From Guyparkeria sp. SCN-R1 (GTDB taxonomy: Bacteria > Pseudomonadota > Gammaproteobacteria > Halothiobacillales > Halothiobacillaceae), in contig NZ_QZMT01000004.1 of NCBI RefSeq assembly GCF_003932495.1, positions 62,001 through 126,000 on the forward strand: a stretch of DNA of 64,000 bases, read 5' to 3'. Below, one piece after another: positions 45,438 to 54,971 of the stretch. The stretch's first letter is position 1, and each line of letters starts with the position of its first letter. The notes below the pieces were generated by a model, which saw only the letters and a list, made by a program, of their open reading frames with translations, was not told the DNA's origin and made no database searches. A program made the translations under genes and the position numbers.

Positions 45438-46521
45438 CCGCTACCTGATTCGCAGTGTCGTCCTCGGTGGGCTTGGGGCCTCGGCGGCCTTCGGCGTGCT
45501 GATCCTCGTCTTCGGCATGATCGACGAGTTCAGCAAGATCGGCCCGGGCTACACCACCTTCCAGGCGTTGCGGTTCGTGGTGATGAGCACGCCGGGATAT
45601 CTCTACGAGCTCTTTCCGGTGACGGTGCTGGTCGGCGGGCTGCTGAGCCTCGGCGCGTTGGCGGCCCATTCCGAGTTGACGGTCATGCGGGCGACCGGCA
45701 TGTCGCTGCTGCGCCTGGCCCGCCCGGTGCTGATCGCGGGGATCATCCTCGCTGCCCTGGGCACGGTCATGGGCGAGACCATCGGCGCCTGGGGTCAGGC
45801 GGCGGCCAACGAAATGCGTGCGTCTGCCACGGAAAAGCAGGTGAGCACCGATCTTGCCAGCGGGTTCTGGTTGCGTGAGGGCGATCGGATCGTGAACGTC
45901 GAACGGGCGCTGGTCGACGGCCAATTGCTGGGCCTGCGGGTGTTCGAGCTGGGGGCGGACGGTCGACCGCAACGGGTGCTCGAGGCCACGCGGGCGGCAA
46001 GCCTGGGTGGTGATCGCTGGCGCCTCGAGAACGTGGTGGATACGCAGCTGTCGATCGAGGAGCCGGCCGAGCCGGTGAGTGTCGAGCAACGTGGCGAGGA
46101 CGAGATGCGCCTGTTCGACCGCGAGGTGCTCGAGATCGCAGCGCTCAACCCGCGCTACATGAACGTCGCGCAATTGTCCGATTACGTCGAATACCTCGAG
46201 CGCAACCAGCTGGATGCCTCGGTGTATGCCACGGCGATGTGGTCACGCGTGGTCCAGCCGATCTCGGTGCTGGCGATGCTGCTGGTCACGCTGCCGTTCG
46301 TGTTCGTCGCCCAGCGGGGTGGCTCAGCGGGGCGCTGGCTGTTCATTGCCATCCTGCTGGGCGTGGCCTACATGACGCTCACCCAGATCGTCTCGGCACT
46401 GGCACCGGCCTACGATATTTCACCGATTCTCAGTACGATTCTGCCGCCGGCCCTGTTCTCGATCGCCGGGGTGGTGGCATTGTATCGAGCGACCCCTCGC
46501 GTCCGCCGGGCGACCGGCTGA
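45424..46521 (+). CDS. lptG: LPS export permease LptG
   Basis: 365 residues. Partner of LptF: TLDRYLIRSVVLGGLGASAAFGVLILVFGMIDE at the start, ELTVMRATGMSLLRLARPVLIAGI as coupling helix, a periplasmic jellyroll (~100-265: FWLREGDRIVNVERAL) and three C-terminal helices. A GTG start at 45424 fits the family N terminus (MNTLDRYLIR); a longer frame does not. Organised trhP-lptF-lptG, away from the pepA neighbour seen in enterics. Confidence 0.93.
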   Translation: MNTLDRYLIRSVVLGGLGASAAFGVLILVFGMIDEFSKIGPGYTTFQALRFVVMSTPGYLYELFPVTVLVGGLLSLGALAAHSELTVMRATGMSLLRLARPVLIAGIILAALGTVMGETIGAWGQAAANEMRASATEKQVSTDLASGFWLREGDRIVNVERALVDGQLLGLRVFELGADGRPQRVLEATRAASLGGDRWRLENVVDTQLSIEEPAEPVSVEQRGEDEMRLFDREVLEIAALNPRYMNVAQLSDYVEYLERNQLDASVYATAMWSRVVQPISVLAMLLVTLPFVFVAQRGGSAGRWLFIAILLGVAYMTLTQIVSALAPAYDISPILSTILPPALFSIAGVVALYRATPRVRRATG

Positions 46522-46596
46522 CCGGCGGGACCCCGCCGAGACGTCCACGCGGCGCGGTCGGATACCGGGGCACGACGACTTCAACAAGGGACTCGC

Positions 46597-48831
46597 ATGT
46601 TCGAAGACCAGAGCAGCAACGAATTCGAGCGCCAGTCGATCGGCGCCTTCACGGAAAAGGCGTATCTCAACTACGCCATGTACGTCATCCTCGACCGGGC
46701 CCTGCCGCACGTCGCCGATGGCTTGAAGCCGGTACAGCGGCGCATCGTCTACGCCATGAGCGAGCTGGGGCTCTCGGCGCTGGCCAAGCACAAGAAGTCC
46801 GCGCGCACCGTGGGCGACGTGCTCGGCAAGTACCACCCGCACGGGGATTCGGCCTGCTACGAGGCCATGGTGCTGATGGCCCAGCCGTTCTCGTATCGCT
46901 ACCCGCTGATCGACGGGCAGGGCAATTTCGGCTCGCCGGATGATCCCAAGTCGTTCGCGGCGATGCGCTACACCGAGTCGCGCCTGACCCGCTACGCCCA
47001 GACCCTGCTGGCCGAGGCCGACCAGGGCACGGTCGACTGGGTCGACAACTTCGACGGCACGCTCACCGAACCGTCGCTGCTGCCCGCGCGCCTGCCCAAC
47101 GTGCTGCTGAACGGCTCAACCGGCATCGCGGTGGGGCTGTCCACCGACATCCCGCCGCACAATCTCAAGGAAGTGGTCAATGCCTGCGTGGCGCTGATCG
47201 AGAACCCCGAGGCCGACGTCGCGGTGTTGTGCAAGCACGTCAAGGGACCGGACTTCCCCACCGAGGGCGAGATCATTACGCCGCCCGAGGACATCCGCCG
47301 GATGTACGAGACGGGTGCCGGCAACGTGCGCCAGCGCGCCCGCTACGAGATGGAATCCGGACAGATCGTGGTCACTGCGCTGCCGTTCCAGGTCTCGGGT
47401 AGCAAGATCCTCGAGCAGATCGCCGGGCAGATGCACGCCAAGAAACTGCCGCTGGTGACCGACCTGCGCGACGAGTCGGATCACGAGTCGCCCACGCGGT
47501 TGGTGATCGTGCCGCGCAGCCGCCAGGTCGATGTCGAGGCATTGATGGCGCACCTGTTCGCGACCACCGACCTGGAGAAGAGCTACCGGATCAACATGAA
47601 CGTGATCACGGCCGACGGTCGGCCGCGGGTGCTCAATCTCCGCGAGATGCTGACCGAGTGGCTGGCCTTCCGTCAGACGACGCTGCGTCGCCGGCTCGAG
47701 TGGCGGCTGGCCAAGATCGAGCGCCGCCTCGAGATCCTCGCCGGCCTGTTGATCGCCTTCCTCAATATCGACGAGGTGATCGCGATCATCCGCGAGGCCG
47801 AGGACCCCAAGGCCGAGCTGATCGCCCGCTTCGAGCTCACCGAGCTGCAGGCCGACTCGATCCTCGAGATCCGACTGCGCCAACTGGCCAAGATCGAGGA
47901 AATCGCGGTCAAGAAGGAGCAGGCGGAGCTCGCCGAGGAGGCCGAGGGAATCCGCACCCTGCTGGCCGACGAGCAGGCCCTGCGTGGCCTTATGCGCGAC
48001 GAACTGACCCACGATGCGAAGGAATACGGCGATGTGCGCCGCTCGCGGCTGGTCACGCGCGAATCGGCCCAGCCGCTCGACGAGACCCGCCTGATGACTG
48101 CCGAGCCGGTGACCGTGGTGCTGAGCCACAACGGCTGGATCCGGGCGGCCAAGGGCCATGATGTGGATCCCGAATCGCTGTCCTACAAGTCGGGAGACGG
48201 CTACCAGGCGCATATCGCCGGGCGGTCCACCCAACCGACGGTGGTCTTCGACGACACCGGGCGCGCCTACACGCTGGCCACCCATACCCTGCCCTCGGCG
48301 CGGGGGCAGGGCGAACCGGTGAGTGGCCGGGTCACGCCGCCCTCCGGGGCTCGCTTTACCGCGCTGGCGATGGGCGAGCCCGAGCAGCGCGTGGTCCTGT
48401 GGTCACCCGCCGGGTTCGGTTTCGTCACCTCGGTCGGTGATCTGGTGGGGCGCCAGCGAGCCGGCAAGAAGGTCTTCTCCCTGCCCAAGGGCGCCGTCCC
48501 CGGGCAGCCGGCCCTGCCGGGCAAGGGGTTTGCCTACCTGGCCGTGGCCACCAGCGATGGTCATGTGCTGGTCGTGGATGCCGACGAGCTGCCGGTGCTG
48601 GCCAAGGGCAAGGGCAACAAGCTGGTGGCGCTGAAAGCCGGGGCGGAGATCGTCGCCGTGGCCGCGCTGGGCGAGGACGACGGCCTGCGCGTCACCGCCG
48701 GGGCGCGCACGATGACCATCAAGCCGGCCGATCTGGCCCTGTATCGTGGCAAGCGGGCCGCGCGTGGGCGCAGCCTGCCGCGGGGGCTGACCCGCGTCGA
48801 TGCCCTGGCGGCAGCCTCGGCCAACGGTTAG
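46597..48831 (+). CDS. parC: DNA topoisomerase IV subunit A
   Basis: 744 residues. N-terminal breakage-reunion domain with catalytic Tyr125 ([11 protein letters not shown]); winged helix; coiled-coil tower and gate; C-terminal pinwheel with blades visible from ~500 ([61 protein letters not shown]). The quinolone-determining region [16 protein letters not shown] has Ser85 and Glu89, the susceptible residues. Shorter than GyrA and with ParC-type [16 protein letters not shown]. Decatenates daughter chromosomes with ParE, which is not in the window. Confidence 0.96.
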   Translation: MFEDQSSNEFERQSIGAFTEKAYLNYAMYVILDRALPHVADGLKPVQRRIVYAMSELGLSALAKHKKSARTVGDVLGKYHPHGDSACYEAMVLMAQPFSYRYPLIDGQGNFGSPDDPKSFAAMRYTESRLTRYAQTLLAEADQGTVDWVDNFDGTLTEPSLLPARLPNVLLNGSTGIAVGLSTDIPPHNLKEVVNACVALIENPEADVAVLCKHVKGPDFPTEGEIITPPEDIRRMYETGAGNVRQRARYEMESGQIVVTALPFQVSGSKILEQIAGQMHAKKLPLVTDLRDESDHESPTRLVIVPRSRQVDVEALMAHLFATTDLEKSYRINMNVITADGRPRVLNLREMLTEWLAFRQTTLRRRLEWRLAKIERRLEILAGLLIAFLNIDEVIAIIREAEDPKAELIARFELTELQADSILEIRLRQLAKIEEIAVKKEQAELAEEAEGIRTLLADEQALRGLMRDELTHDAKEYGDVRRSRLVTRESAQPLDETRLMTAEPVTVVLSHNGWIRAAKGHDVDPESLSYKSGDGYQAHIAGRSTQPTVVFDDTGRAYTLATHTLPSARGQGEPVSGRVTPPSGARFTALAMGEPEQRVVLWSPAGFGFVTSVGDLVGRQRAGKKVFSLPKGAVPGQPALPGKGFAYLAVATSDGHVLVVDADELPVLAKGKGNKLVALKAGAEIVAVAALGEDDGLRVTAGARTMTIKPADLALYRGKRAARGRSLPRGLTRVDALAAASANG

Positions 48832-48910
48832 TAATCGAGCGGCAGTCGTCGGCCGACCTGGCGATGGCTGCAGAGATTGGCTAACCAGTAGCCCGGCGTT
48901 GCGAAAGCGG

Positions 48911-48940
48911 CTTGAAAAACCCACCACCGCACCCCAGATT
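48911..48940 (+). promoter_or_regulatory. Sigma-32 heat-shock promoter of htpX
   Basis: CTTGAAA-N14-CCCCAGAT matches the RpoH consensus CTTGAAA-N13/14-CCCCATNT. It leaves a ~95-nt leader before htpX. Confidence 0.8.
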
Positions 48941-49037
48941 GGGGTAGGCTTCACCGGGCGTCACGATGGCGTTCGGCCCCGGCGCGTGGGCGCTGAGTCC
49001 ACCGCTTGACGACCAACCACTCATACCTGAGGTAGAG

Positions 49038-49952
49038 ATGAAACGCATCGGCTTGTTCCTGCTGACCAACCTGGCCGTGATCGTCGTGCTGATGATCGTC
49101 TGGTTCGTGATTTCCAGCGTCTTCGGTCTCGGTCGGACGATGGATTACCAGGCGGGTACCATCAACCTGACGTCCACGCTGGTGCTGGCCGCGGTCTTCG
49201 GCTTCGGCGGCTCACTGATCTCGCTGTTGATGTCCAAGTGGATCGCCAAGAGGAGTGTCGGCGCGCAGGTGATCGAACAGCCGAGCTCCGAGGGTGAGCG
49301 TTGGCTGGTCGAGACCGTCCAGCGCCAGGCCCGCGAGGCCGGCATCGGTATGCCCGAGGTGGCCATCTACGACTCACCCGAGATCAACGCCTTTGCGACC
49401 GGCGCGAGCCGCAACAAGGCGCTGGTGGCCGTCTCCACGGGGCTGCTCTCCAACATGACCCGTGACGAGGCCGAGGCCGTGCTGGGCCACGAGGTCGGTC
49501 ACATCGCCAACGGTGACATGATCACCTTGACGCTGATTCAGGGCGTGGTGAACACCTTCGTGATCTTCTTTGCCCGCATCGTCGGTTTCTTCGTCGATCG
49601 CATGATCCTCAAGAACGAAGAGGGGCCGGGCATCGGCTTTTTCGTCACCACGATCGTCGCCGAGATCGTCTTCGGCATCCTCGCGAGCACCATCGTGATG
49701 TGGTTCTCGCGTCAGCGTGAGTTCCGTGCCGATGACGCCGGGGCCCGTCTGGCCGGTCGCGAGAAGATGATCGCGGCGCTCGAGCGCCTGAAGCTCAACT
49801 ACGATCGCCCGTCGGACATGCCCGCGCAGATGCAGGCCTTCGGCATCTTCGGTCGCGGTGGCAACTTCGGTCGGCTGTTCATGTCGCACCCGCCGCTGGA
49901 CGAGCGGATCGCGGCGCTGCGTGCGGCCAGTGGCCAGGCGCAGGTCGCCTGA
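49038..49952 (+). CDS. htpX: Heat-shock membrane zinc protease HtpX
   Basis: 304 residues. Two N-terminal helices (~5-28, ~38-60), zinc-protease motif HEVGH (H151, E152, H155) in [16 protein letters not shown], two further helices (~165-215), then a downstream glutamate ligand in [15 protein letters not shown]48 family quality-control protease of the inner membrane, cytoplasmic active site. The C-terminal [14 protein letters not shown] is typical. Start ATG at 49038 has a GAGGTAGAG ribosome region. A sigma-32 promoter is visible upstream. Confidence 0.96.
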   Translation: MKRIGLFLLTNLAVIVVLMIVWFVISSVFGLGRTMDYQAGTINLTSTLVLAAVFGFGGSLISLLMSKWIAKRSVGAQVIEQPSSEGERWLVETVQRQAREAGIGMPEVAIYDSPEINAFATGASRNKALVAVSTGLLSNMTRDEAEAVLGHEVGHIANGDMITLTLIQGVVNTFVIFFARIVGFFVDRMILKNEEGPGIGFFVTTIVAEIVFGILASTIVMWFSRQREFRADDAGARLAGREKMIAALERLKLNYDRPSDMPAQMQAFGIFGRGGNFGRLFMSHPPLDERIAALRAASGQAQVA

Positions 49953-50026
49953 TCAGTTGCGCGAGATCGCGATTTGAAACCCCGCTGACGGCGGGTGACA
50001 ATTGCCGGCCCCGCGGGGCCGAAACC

Positions 50027-50055
50027 GAAGGCCCGCCACGTGCGGGCCTTCTTGT
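50027..50055 (+). terminator. Terminator after htpX
   Basis: GAAGGCCCGC / GCGGGCCTTC hairpin with a five-base loop followed by TTGT, ~75 nt past the htpX stop. Confidence 0.7.
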
Positions 50056-50109
50056 CGTTCGGCAGTCGAGATCGGCGCAATCGCAACGACACCCTGATGG
50101 AGCAACGTG

Positions 50110-50364
50110 ATGGAAGTCCTGTTTCTGTTCGTGCCGTTGAGCATGCTGGTGGTCGCGGGCCTGGTCTGGGCCGCGTTCTGGGCCATCCGGAACAATCAGT
50201 ACGAGGATCTGGAAGGTCCGGCGCATCGCATTCTCATGGACGATGACGACCCGAAGATTCCGACCAACCAGTCGACGGACGAACCGGATGCGCCCGAAGC
50301 CGGGACCGATGGCCGGACGCGTCACGAGGCGGCGGTGAAGTCATCCCATTCGGGCAGGGAATAA
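50110..50364 (+). CDS. ccoS: cbb3 oxidase assembly protein CcoS
   Basis: 84 residues. MEVLFLFVPLSMLVVAGLVWAAFWAIRNNQYEDLEGPAHRILMDDD is the CcoS pattern: one transmembrane helix, then the conserved NNQYEDLEGPAxRILxD. Needed for copper/heme cofactor insertion into cbb3 oxidase in other bacteria. The C-terminal tail is polar and longer than usual. A GTG one codon earlier is an alternative start. No other cco gene is present nearby. Confidence 0.9.
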   Translation: MEVLFLFVPLSMLVVAGLVWAAFWAIRNNQYEDLEGPAHRILMDDDDPKIPTNQSTDEPDAPEAGTDGRTRHEAAVKSSHSGRE

Positions 50365-50433
50365 CCCTGATCTGACTAGTGACATCGCCGTACGGCTGGT
50401 TTACGATACGTCCATCAACGGGAGGAACCAGAC

Positions 50434-50535
50434 ATGAAAGACTTCTTCAACTTCGACAACTTCGCGTTCACGTTCATCGTCGGCCTGATCGTGTTTTCCT
50501 GGCTGAGCTTCCTGAGCGTCGTCTTCTTCGGCTGA
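50434..50535 (+). CDS. 33-residue single-helix membrane protein
   Basis: Reads MKDFFNFDNFAFTFIVGLIV... to FFG and stop; one transmembrane helix fills most of the protein. A strong GGGAGGA ribosome site lies 8 nt before the ATG. It is 69 nt after ccoS and just before a strong terminator, so it is probably the last gene of the ccoS unit. Aromatic-rich short N terminus and size resemble small oxidase-accessory subunits, but no family is assigned. Confidence 0.65.
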   Translation: MKDFFNFDNFAFTFIVGLIVFSWLSFLSVVFFG

Positions 50536-50569
50536 TCGCCCGCGCGGTCAACGCGCCTGATCAGCAACG

Positions 50570-50601
50570 AAAAAAGCCACCGTTTAAACGGTGGCTTTTT
50601 T
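50570..50601. terminator. Bidirectional terminator
   Basis: Perfect palindrome AAAAAAGCCACCGTTT / AAACGGTGGCTTTTTT, serving the ccoS unit and convergent rpoH. Confidence 0.93.
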
Positions 50602-50626
50602 GTTTTCCCGTCTGGCCAGATCGAGA

Positions 50627-51547
50627 TCAGGCCGGCTGGGGCAGGGCGGTGCGCAGTTTCTTGAGCGCCGCCGTTTCGATCTGGCGGATCCGTTCGGCCG
50701 AGACGCCATACTCGTCGGCCAGCGTCTGCAGGGTGGCCTTGGGCTCGTCCAGCCAGCGACGGGACAGGATGTCCCGGCTGCGGTCATCGAGCGTCGAGAG
50801 TGCGGCGGTCATCGCCTCGACCCGATCATCGTCGTCGCGCTGCGAGGCGATGTCCTCGACCGAGAGCGCGTCCTGATCGACCATGATCTGCTCGTAGGAC
50901 GGGCCGTCACCATCTTCCGAGCCATCGTACGCCGGGGTGTCGAGACCCATGTCGCGGCCGTAGAGACGGGCTTCCATGGTCATGACTTCGCGCTCGGGCA
51001 CGTCGAGCTCTTCGGCCATCGCCTCGGCCTCCGCCTTGCTCAGCCAGCCGATTGAGTTTTTCATCTGGCGCATCTTGAAGAACAGCTTGCGCTGCGCCTT
51101 GGTGGTCGCGACCTTGACGATCCGCCAGTTCTTGAGGATGTACTCGTGGATCTCGGCGCGAATCCAGTGCACCGCGAAGGTCACCAGGCGGACCTTCTGG
51201 TCCGGGTCGAAGCGCTTGACCGCCTTCATCAGGCCGATGTTGCCTTCCTGGATCAGGTCGGCCAGCGGCAGGCCATAGCCCCGGTAGCCCCGGGCGACGT
51301 GCACGACGAACCGCAGGTGACCGAGCACGAGCTTCTGCGCCGCCTCGATGTCACCGGTCTCTTTCAGCCGCCGGCCCAGCACCTGTTCTTCCTCGACGGA
51401 GATGACGGGCAGACGACGCACCTCGTTGAGGTATTGCGACAACGAATCGCCGATCACCGGCATGGTCATGCCGGCTGACGGGGTCTGAGCCGACAGAGTC
51501 GGGCCCCGCGATTTGCTGTCTGTCATCTGGTTGCCTGCTGTGTGCAT
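50627..51547 (-). CDS. rpoH: Heat-shock sigma factor RpoH (sigma-32)
   Basis: About 306 residues. Region 2 with LVLGHLRFVVHVARGYRGYGLPLADLIQEGNIGLMKAVKRFDP and VRLVTFAVHWIRAEIHEYILKNWRIVKVATTKAQRKLFF (the QRKLFF RpoH box), and region 4 with LDDRSRDILSRRWLDEPKATLQTLADEYGVSAERIRQIETAALKKLR. Start choice: ATG at 51547 has GAGGCGAGAG upstream; 51526 is an alternative. A perfect CIRCE operator lies 48 bp before the start, indicating HrcA repression. It is convergent with the ccoS unit. Confidence 0.95.
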   Translation of the reverse strand: MHTAGNQMTDSKSRGPTLSAQTPSAGMTMPVIGDSLSQYLNEVRRLPVISVEEEQVLGRRLKETGDIEAAQKLVLGHLRFVVHVARGYRGYGLPLADLIQEGNIGLMKAVKRFDPDQKVRLVTFAVHWIRAEIHEYILKNWRIVKVATTKAQRKLFFKMRQMKNSIGWLSKAEAEAMAEELDVPEREVMTMEARLYGRDMGLDTPAYDGSEDGDGPSYEQIMVDQDALSVEDIASQRDDDDRVEAMTAALSTLDDRSRDILSRRWLDEPKATLQTLADEYGVSAERIRQIETAALKKLRTALPQPA

Positions 51548-51594
51548 TCTCTCGCCTCGCTGCAAGTATCCCAATCGTGTCGTAGCCTCGTATT

Positions 51595-51621
51595 TTAGCA
51601 CTCGCGAGATGAGAGTGCTAA
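51595..51621 (-). promoter_or_regulatory. CIRCE operator (HrcA site) upstream of rpoH
   Basis: TTAGCACTC-N9-GAGTGCTAA, identical to the CIRCE consensus in both half-sites, in the 138-bp spacer between ftsX and rpoH. The N9 is GCGAGATGA. Confidence 0.95.
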
Positions 51622-51685
51622 ACGCGGGGCAAGTTCCACCGATCGCGGGTCAGACTGGGAAGACTAATGCACCAATCGAAAAAAA

Positions 51686-52648
51686 TCATGGCGTGCTCAG
51701 TCGACCGATGTAGAACCGGCCGATGACCTGGGCCGACAGCCAGCCGAGCAGGGCGCCGGCGGTCATCAGTAGCAGGACCAGCGCGGGGTCGATCTGGGGC
51801 GAGATGGCCGCGCCGTAGGATGCGGCGAAGCGTTCGATCGGGCCCGAGGTGACCGAAAGGGCCAGGCCGACCAGCCCGCTGGCCACGACCCCGCCGAGCA
51901 GGCCGCTGAGCGTGCCGTCATAGAGCAGAGGGCGCAGCATGTAGCGTTCCGTGCCACCGATCAGCGCGATTAGCGCGATCTCGCGGCGCCGCTCGTGCAG
52001 TTCGAGCCGCAGGGTGTTGCCGACGACGAACACCACGGTCATGCCCAGCAGGATCAGGAGCCACCAGCCCAGTTCGTCGAAGAAGGCCCGGATCTGCTCG
52101 AGGCGCTGAATCCAGTCGTCGCCGGAGGAAAATTCGGCCACCGCCGACTGCTCGCGTAGCCCCTCGGCCAGGGCCAGACGGGTGTCGGCGCGCGCGTCGC
52201 TCAGGGTTAGTTCGATCACCCAGGGCAGCGGATTGGATTCGAGCGTCTCAAGGCCATCGATGTGCAGTCGTTCGGTCAGTGCCTCCAGGCCTTCCTCGGG
52301 CGGGATGACGCGTTGCTCGGCCACCGTTGCCTGTCGGTCGAGCCAGTCGCGCAAGGTCTGGCGGGCGGCCTCGTCGGCATCGGTGGCGAGATAGATGTCC
52401 ATGCGGGCGGCGTCACTCATCCAGATGGCGCCCAGTCGCTCGACCTGGTGGCCGAGGGTCATCACCAGGGCGGGCAGGCTGAGCACCACGCCTAACACCA
52501 GGATGGTGGCCCAGGCGCCGACCGGGCGGCGAATCAGTCGCGAAAAGGCCCCGCGCAGGCACTGGCGATGATGGCGCCGCCAGGCCGCGAGCGGGCGGCG
52601 GCTTTTCTCGCTGTTGGCGCGAGCTTCGTTGATTGTTGGCCCGCTCAT
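51686..52648 (-). CDS. ftsX: Cell-division permease FtsX
   Basis: 320 residues. Polar N terminus, TM1 (~47-70), a periplasmic domain (~75-195), then three helices (~205-228, ~255-278, ~293-316). VGNTLRLELHERRREIALIALIGGTERYMLRPLLYDGTLSGLLGG is the conserved FtsX segment. With FtsE it controls amidase activators at the septum. It starts inside the ftsE stop (ATGA). Confidence 0.93.
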   Translation of the reverse strand: MSGPTINEARANSEKSRRPLAAWRRHHRQCLRGAFSRLIRRPVGAWATILVLGVVLSLPALVMTLGHQVERLGAIWMSDAARMDIYLATDADEAARQTLRDWLDRQATVAEQRVIPPEEGLEALTERLHIDGLETLESNPLPWVIELTLSDARADTRLALAEGLREQSAVAEFSSGDDWIQRLEQIRAFFDELGWWLLILLGMTVVFVVGNTLRLELHERRREIALIALIGGTERYMLRPLLYDGTLSGLLGGVVASGLVGLALSVTSGPIERFAASYGAAISPQIDPALVLLLMTAGALLGWLSAQVIGRFYIGRLSTP

Positions 52649-53316
52649 GATTCGGCCTCCTCGAAGGCGCTGATGCGTCCTTCGTTGAGTGCGATGCGCG
52701 GCACCGGGTATTGCTTGAGCAACTCGACGTCGTGACTGGCGATCAGCACGGTCACACCGACGGCATGGAACTCGAAGAAGCGGTCGAAGATGTCGCGCGA
52801 CAGGTCGGGGTCGAGGTTGCCCGTGGGTTCGTCGGCCAACAGGATGCGTGGCCGGTTGACCAGGGCGCGGGCGATATTGACCCGCTGCTGTTCGCCGCCG
52901 GAGAGTTCCTCGATGCGGGCGCGCTGCCGACCCAGTAGCCCGACCTTGTCGAGCGCGGCATCCACGCGACGTCGGACATCACCGGGCAGATAGCCGGAGA
53001 CCTGTAAGGGCAGGGCGACGTTGTCGAACACGAGCCGGTCGGTCAGCAGGTGGTGGTCCTGGAACACCACCCCGATCTGCCGGCGCAGCTTGGGGTACTG
53101 GTGGCGCCCCATCTTGTTGAGATCGTAGCCGCCGATCAGCACCTTGCCCGAGGTCGGACGGTCGAGCGCCGGGATCAGGCGGAGCAGCGTCGACTTGCCG
53201 GCCCCGGAATGGCCCGTAAGGAATGCCATGCGCCCGGTGGGCAGGCGGAAGTTGATGTCCTGCAGCCCGAATTGCCCGTTGGCGTAGCGGCGGGACACGT
53301 TGGCGAACTCAATCAT
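52645..53316 (-). CDS. ftsE: Cell-division ATPase FtsE
   Basis: 223 residues. ABC ATPase: Walker [11 protein letters not shown]-loop VVFQDHHLL, signature LSGGEQQR, Walker [14 protein letters not shown]-loop ASHD. The ATG at 53316 begins [11 protein letters not shown], the family N terminus, with GAGGTG upstream; a GTG four codons earlier is an alternative. It is the first gene of ftsEX. The 238 bp between it and ftsY hold no recognisable gene; they contain short GC-rich inverted repeats such as CAGGCCATGGAGGGCCTG near 53430. Confidence 0.95.
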   Translation of the reverse strand: MIEFANVSRRYANGQFGLQDINFRLPTGRMAFLTGHSGAGKSTLLRLIPALDRPTSGKVLIGGYDLNKMGRHQYPKLRRQIGVVFQDHHLLTDRLVFDNVALPLQVSGYLPGDVRRRVDAALDKVGLLGRQRARIEELSGGEQQRVNIARALVNRPRILLADEPTGNLDPDLSRDIFDRFFEFHAVGVTVLIASHDVELLKQYPVPRIALNEGRISAFEEAES

Positions 53317-53554
53317 TGCAGCGGGCACCTCGAAAACCTATTGCGCCGTTCGATTGCGGCGTCGCGTGCTCGTTCGCTCCTACCGCTTTGCGTGGAGCAA
53401 AAGCGGGGCGTGCGGAGCGCGTGCGAAGCAGGCAGGCCATGGAGGGCCTGCATCCGCCTATCAATTTGATATGTCTCGTCGCTCACTCCGCGGCTCCTTG
53501 CACTCTGAACTGGCACTCGAACTTGCTCATGACGGTTTCGGAGGCGCCCGTGGC

Positions 53555-54796
53555 TCAGTCCGGTTGACGGTCGAGCAGGGCGTCGACGAAGGCGCGCGGC
53601 TCGAAGGGGCGCAGGTCCTCGGCCTTCTCGCCCACACCGATGAAATGAATCGGTAGGCCGAGTTCGTCGGCGATGGCGAATACGATGCCACCCTTGGCCG
53701 TGCCGTCGAGTTTGGTGACGATCAGGCCGGTGAGCTTCACCGCCTGGTTGAACTGTCGGGCCTGAACGAGCGCGTTCTGGCCGATGCTCGCATCGATCAC
53801 CAGCAGCACCTCGTCGGGGGCCTCGGGTTCGGCCTTGGAGATCACGCGGATCAGCTTGCCGAGTTCGTCCATCAGACCCGATTGCGTGTGCAGGCGCCCG
53901 GCAGTGTCGACGATCAGCAGGTCGCTGTTGCGGGCCTTGGCCGAGCTCACGGCGTCGAAGGCGACCGAGGCGGGATCGCCACGGCCCGGTTCGCCGATCA
54001 CGCGCACGTCATTGCGTTCGCCCCAGCTGATCAGTTGCTCGACGGCAGCGGCGCGGAAGGTGTCCGCCGCCGCCAGCGTGACGTCGCGGCCCTCGGCCTT
54101 GAAGCGATGCGCGAGCTTGCCGATGCTGGTGGTCTTGCCGCCGCCGTTGATGCCGCAGACGACCATCACGTGCGGTCGCCCCAATTGCCGGCGTGCCGGC
54201 GGCTCGGCTGGCTGCACCGCCTCGAGCCGTTCGACCATCAGACGGTAGAGGGTTTCGAACAGGTGTTCGGGATCGTTGACGTGCTTTCGGCTGACCTCGT
54301 CGGTCAACTCGTCGATCAGGGCAGCGGTCGTGGCCTGACCGACATCGGCCATGATCAGGCGCGTTTCCAGTTCCTCGATCAGCTCGTCGTCGATCTGTTT
54401 CTTGCCCAGAAACAGGTCGCCCAGCCCCTCGGTCAGTCCCGACCGGGTCTTGGCCAGTCGACTGAACAGCGAGCCGGACTGCTCCGGCTTGGGCGTCGCC
54501 ACGGCGGGCGCTTTGCCGACGGAAGGCGACTCGACGACGGATTCCTGACGCCCGCCGCTCTCTTCCGGTACCGGCGTGGCGGTCGGTTCCTCGGCGACGG
54601 CGGGCTCGGCCGGTCGGGCGGTTTCCGGTGCTGGCTCAGGTGCTGGCTGGATTGGTTGATCGTTTTCGGTTGCTGGTTCGCCCGGGGCAGTGTTGTCGGC
54701 CCCGGCCGAATCGGCCGCGGGGAGGTCCTGAGGGATGTCGTCATGGACCTCGGCGGCTTCGTTCTTGCGCTTTTTGCGTCTGAGAAATCCGAACAT
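53555..54796 (-). CDS. ftsY: Signal recognition particle receptor FtsY
   Basis: 413 residues. A basic start (MFGFLRRKKRKNEAAE) and a long acidic Pro/Ala/Glu-rich A domain (~17-125), then NG domain: four-helix N bundle (~130-215) and SRP-type GTPase with G1 GINGGGKTTSIGKLA, insertion-box ADTFRAAAVEQL, G3 DTAGRL, G4 TKLDGTAKGG and closing loop GVGEKAEDLRPF. Targets nascent membrane proteins to the translocon. I start at 54796 because the longer frame lacks family sequence. Away from ftsEX by a gap, divergent from rsmD. Confidence 0.95.
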   Translation of the reverse strand: MFGFLRRKKRKNEAAEVHDDIPQDLPAADSAGADNTAPGEPATENDQPIQPAPEPAPETARPAEPAVAEEPTATPVPEESGGRQESVVESPSVGKAPAVATPKPEQSGSLFSRLAKTRSGLTEGLGDLFLGKKQIDDELIEELETRLIMADVGQATTAALIDELTDEVSRKHVNDPEHLFETLYRLMVERLEAVQPAEPPARRQLGRPHVMVVCGINGGGKTTSIGKLAHRFKAEGRDVTLAAADTFRAAAVEQLISWGERNDVRVIGEPGRGDPASVAFDAVSSAKARNSDLLIVDTAGRLHTQSGLMDELGKLIRVISKAEPEAPDEVLLVIDASIGQNALVQARQFNQAVKLTGLIVTKLDGTAKGGIVFAIADELGLPIHFIGVGEKAEDLRPFEPRAFVDALLDRQPD

Positions 54797-54971
54797 GAAA
54801 TCGATGGTACCTGGGTTCGCGGCCGATGTTTGGCAGGGCGCAGCGGTGCCCCGCATGGCGCCGACGGAGTTTATCATGCAGGCCATGCCCGGCGGCTTCG
54901 GTCACCGGCCAACGGCGGCAGCCACCCGGCGTCGCCCCATCATCTATCAGTGATCGGCAAGGAGAGTCTTC

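Noticed and set aside
53505-53540. Sigma-54-like sequence TGGCAC...TTGCT between ftsE and ftsY
   Set aside because: The spacing is one base too long, and on this strand no gene follows; ftsY and ftsE are both on the other strand.
53300-53656. Overlapping plus-strand open frames between ftsE and ftsY
   Set aside because: Low-complexity Arg/Ser-rich translations, no ribosome sites, and partial overlap with both flanking genes.
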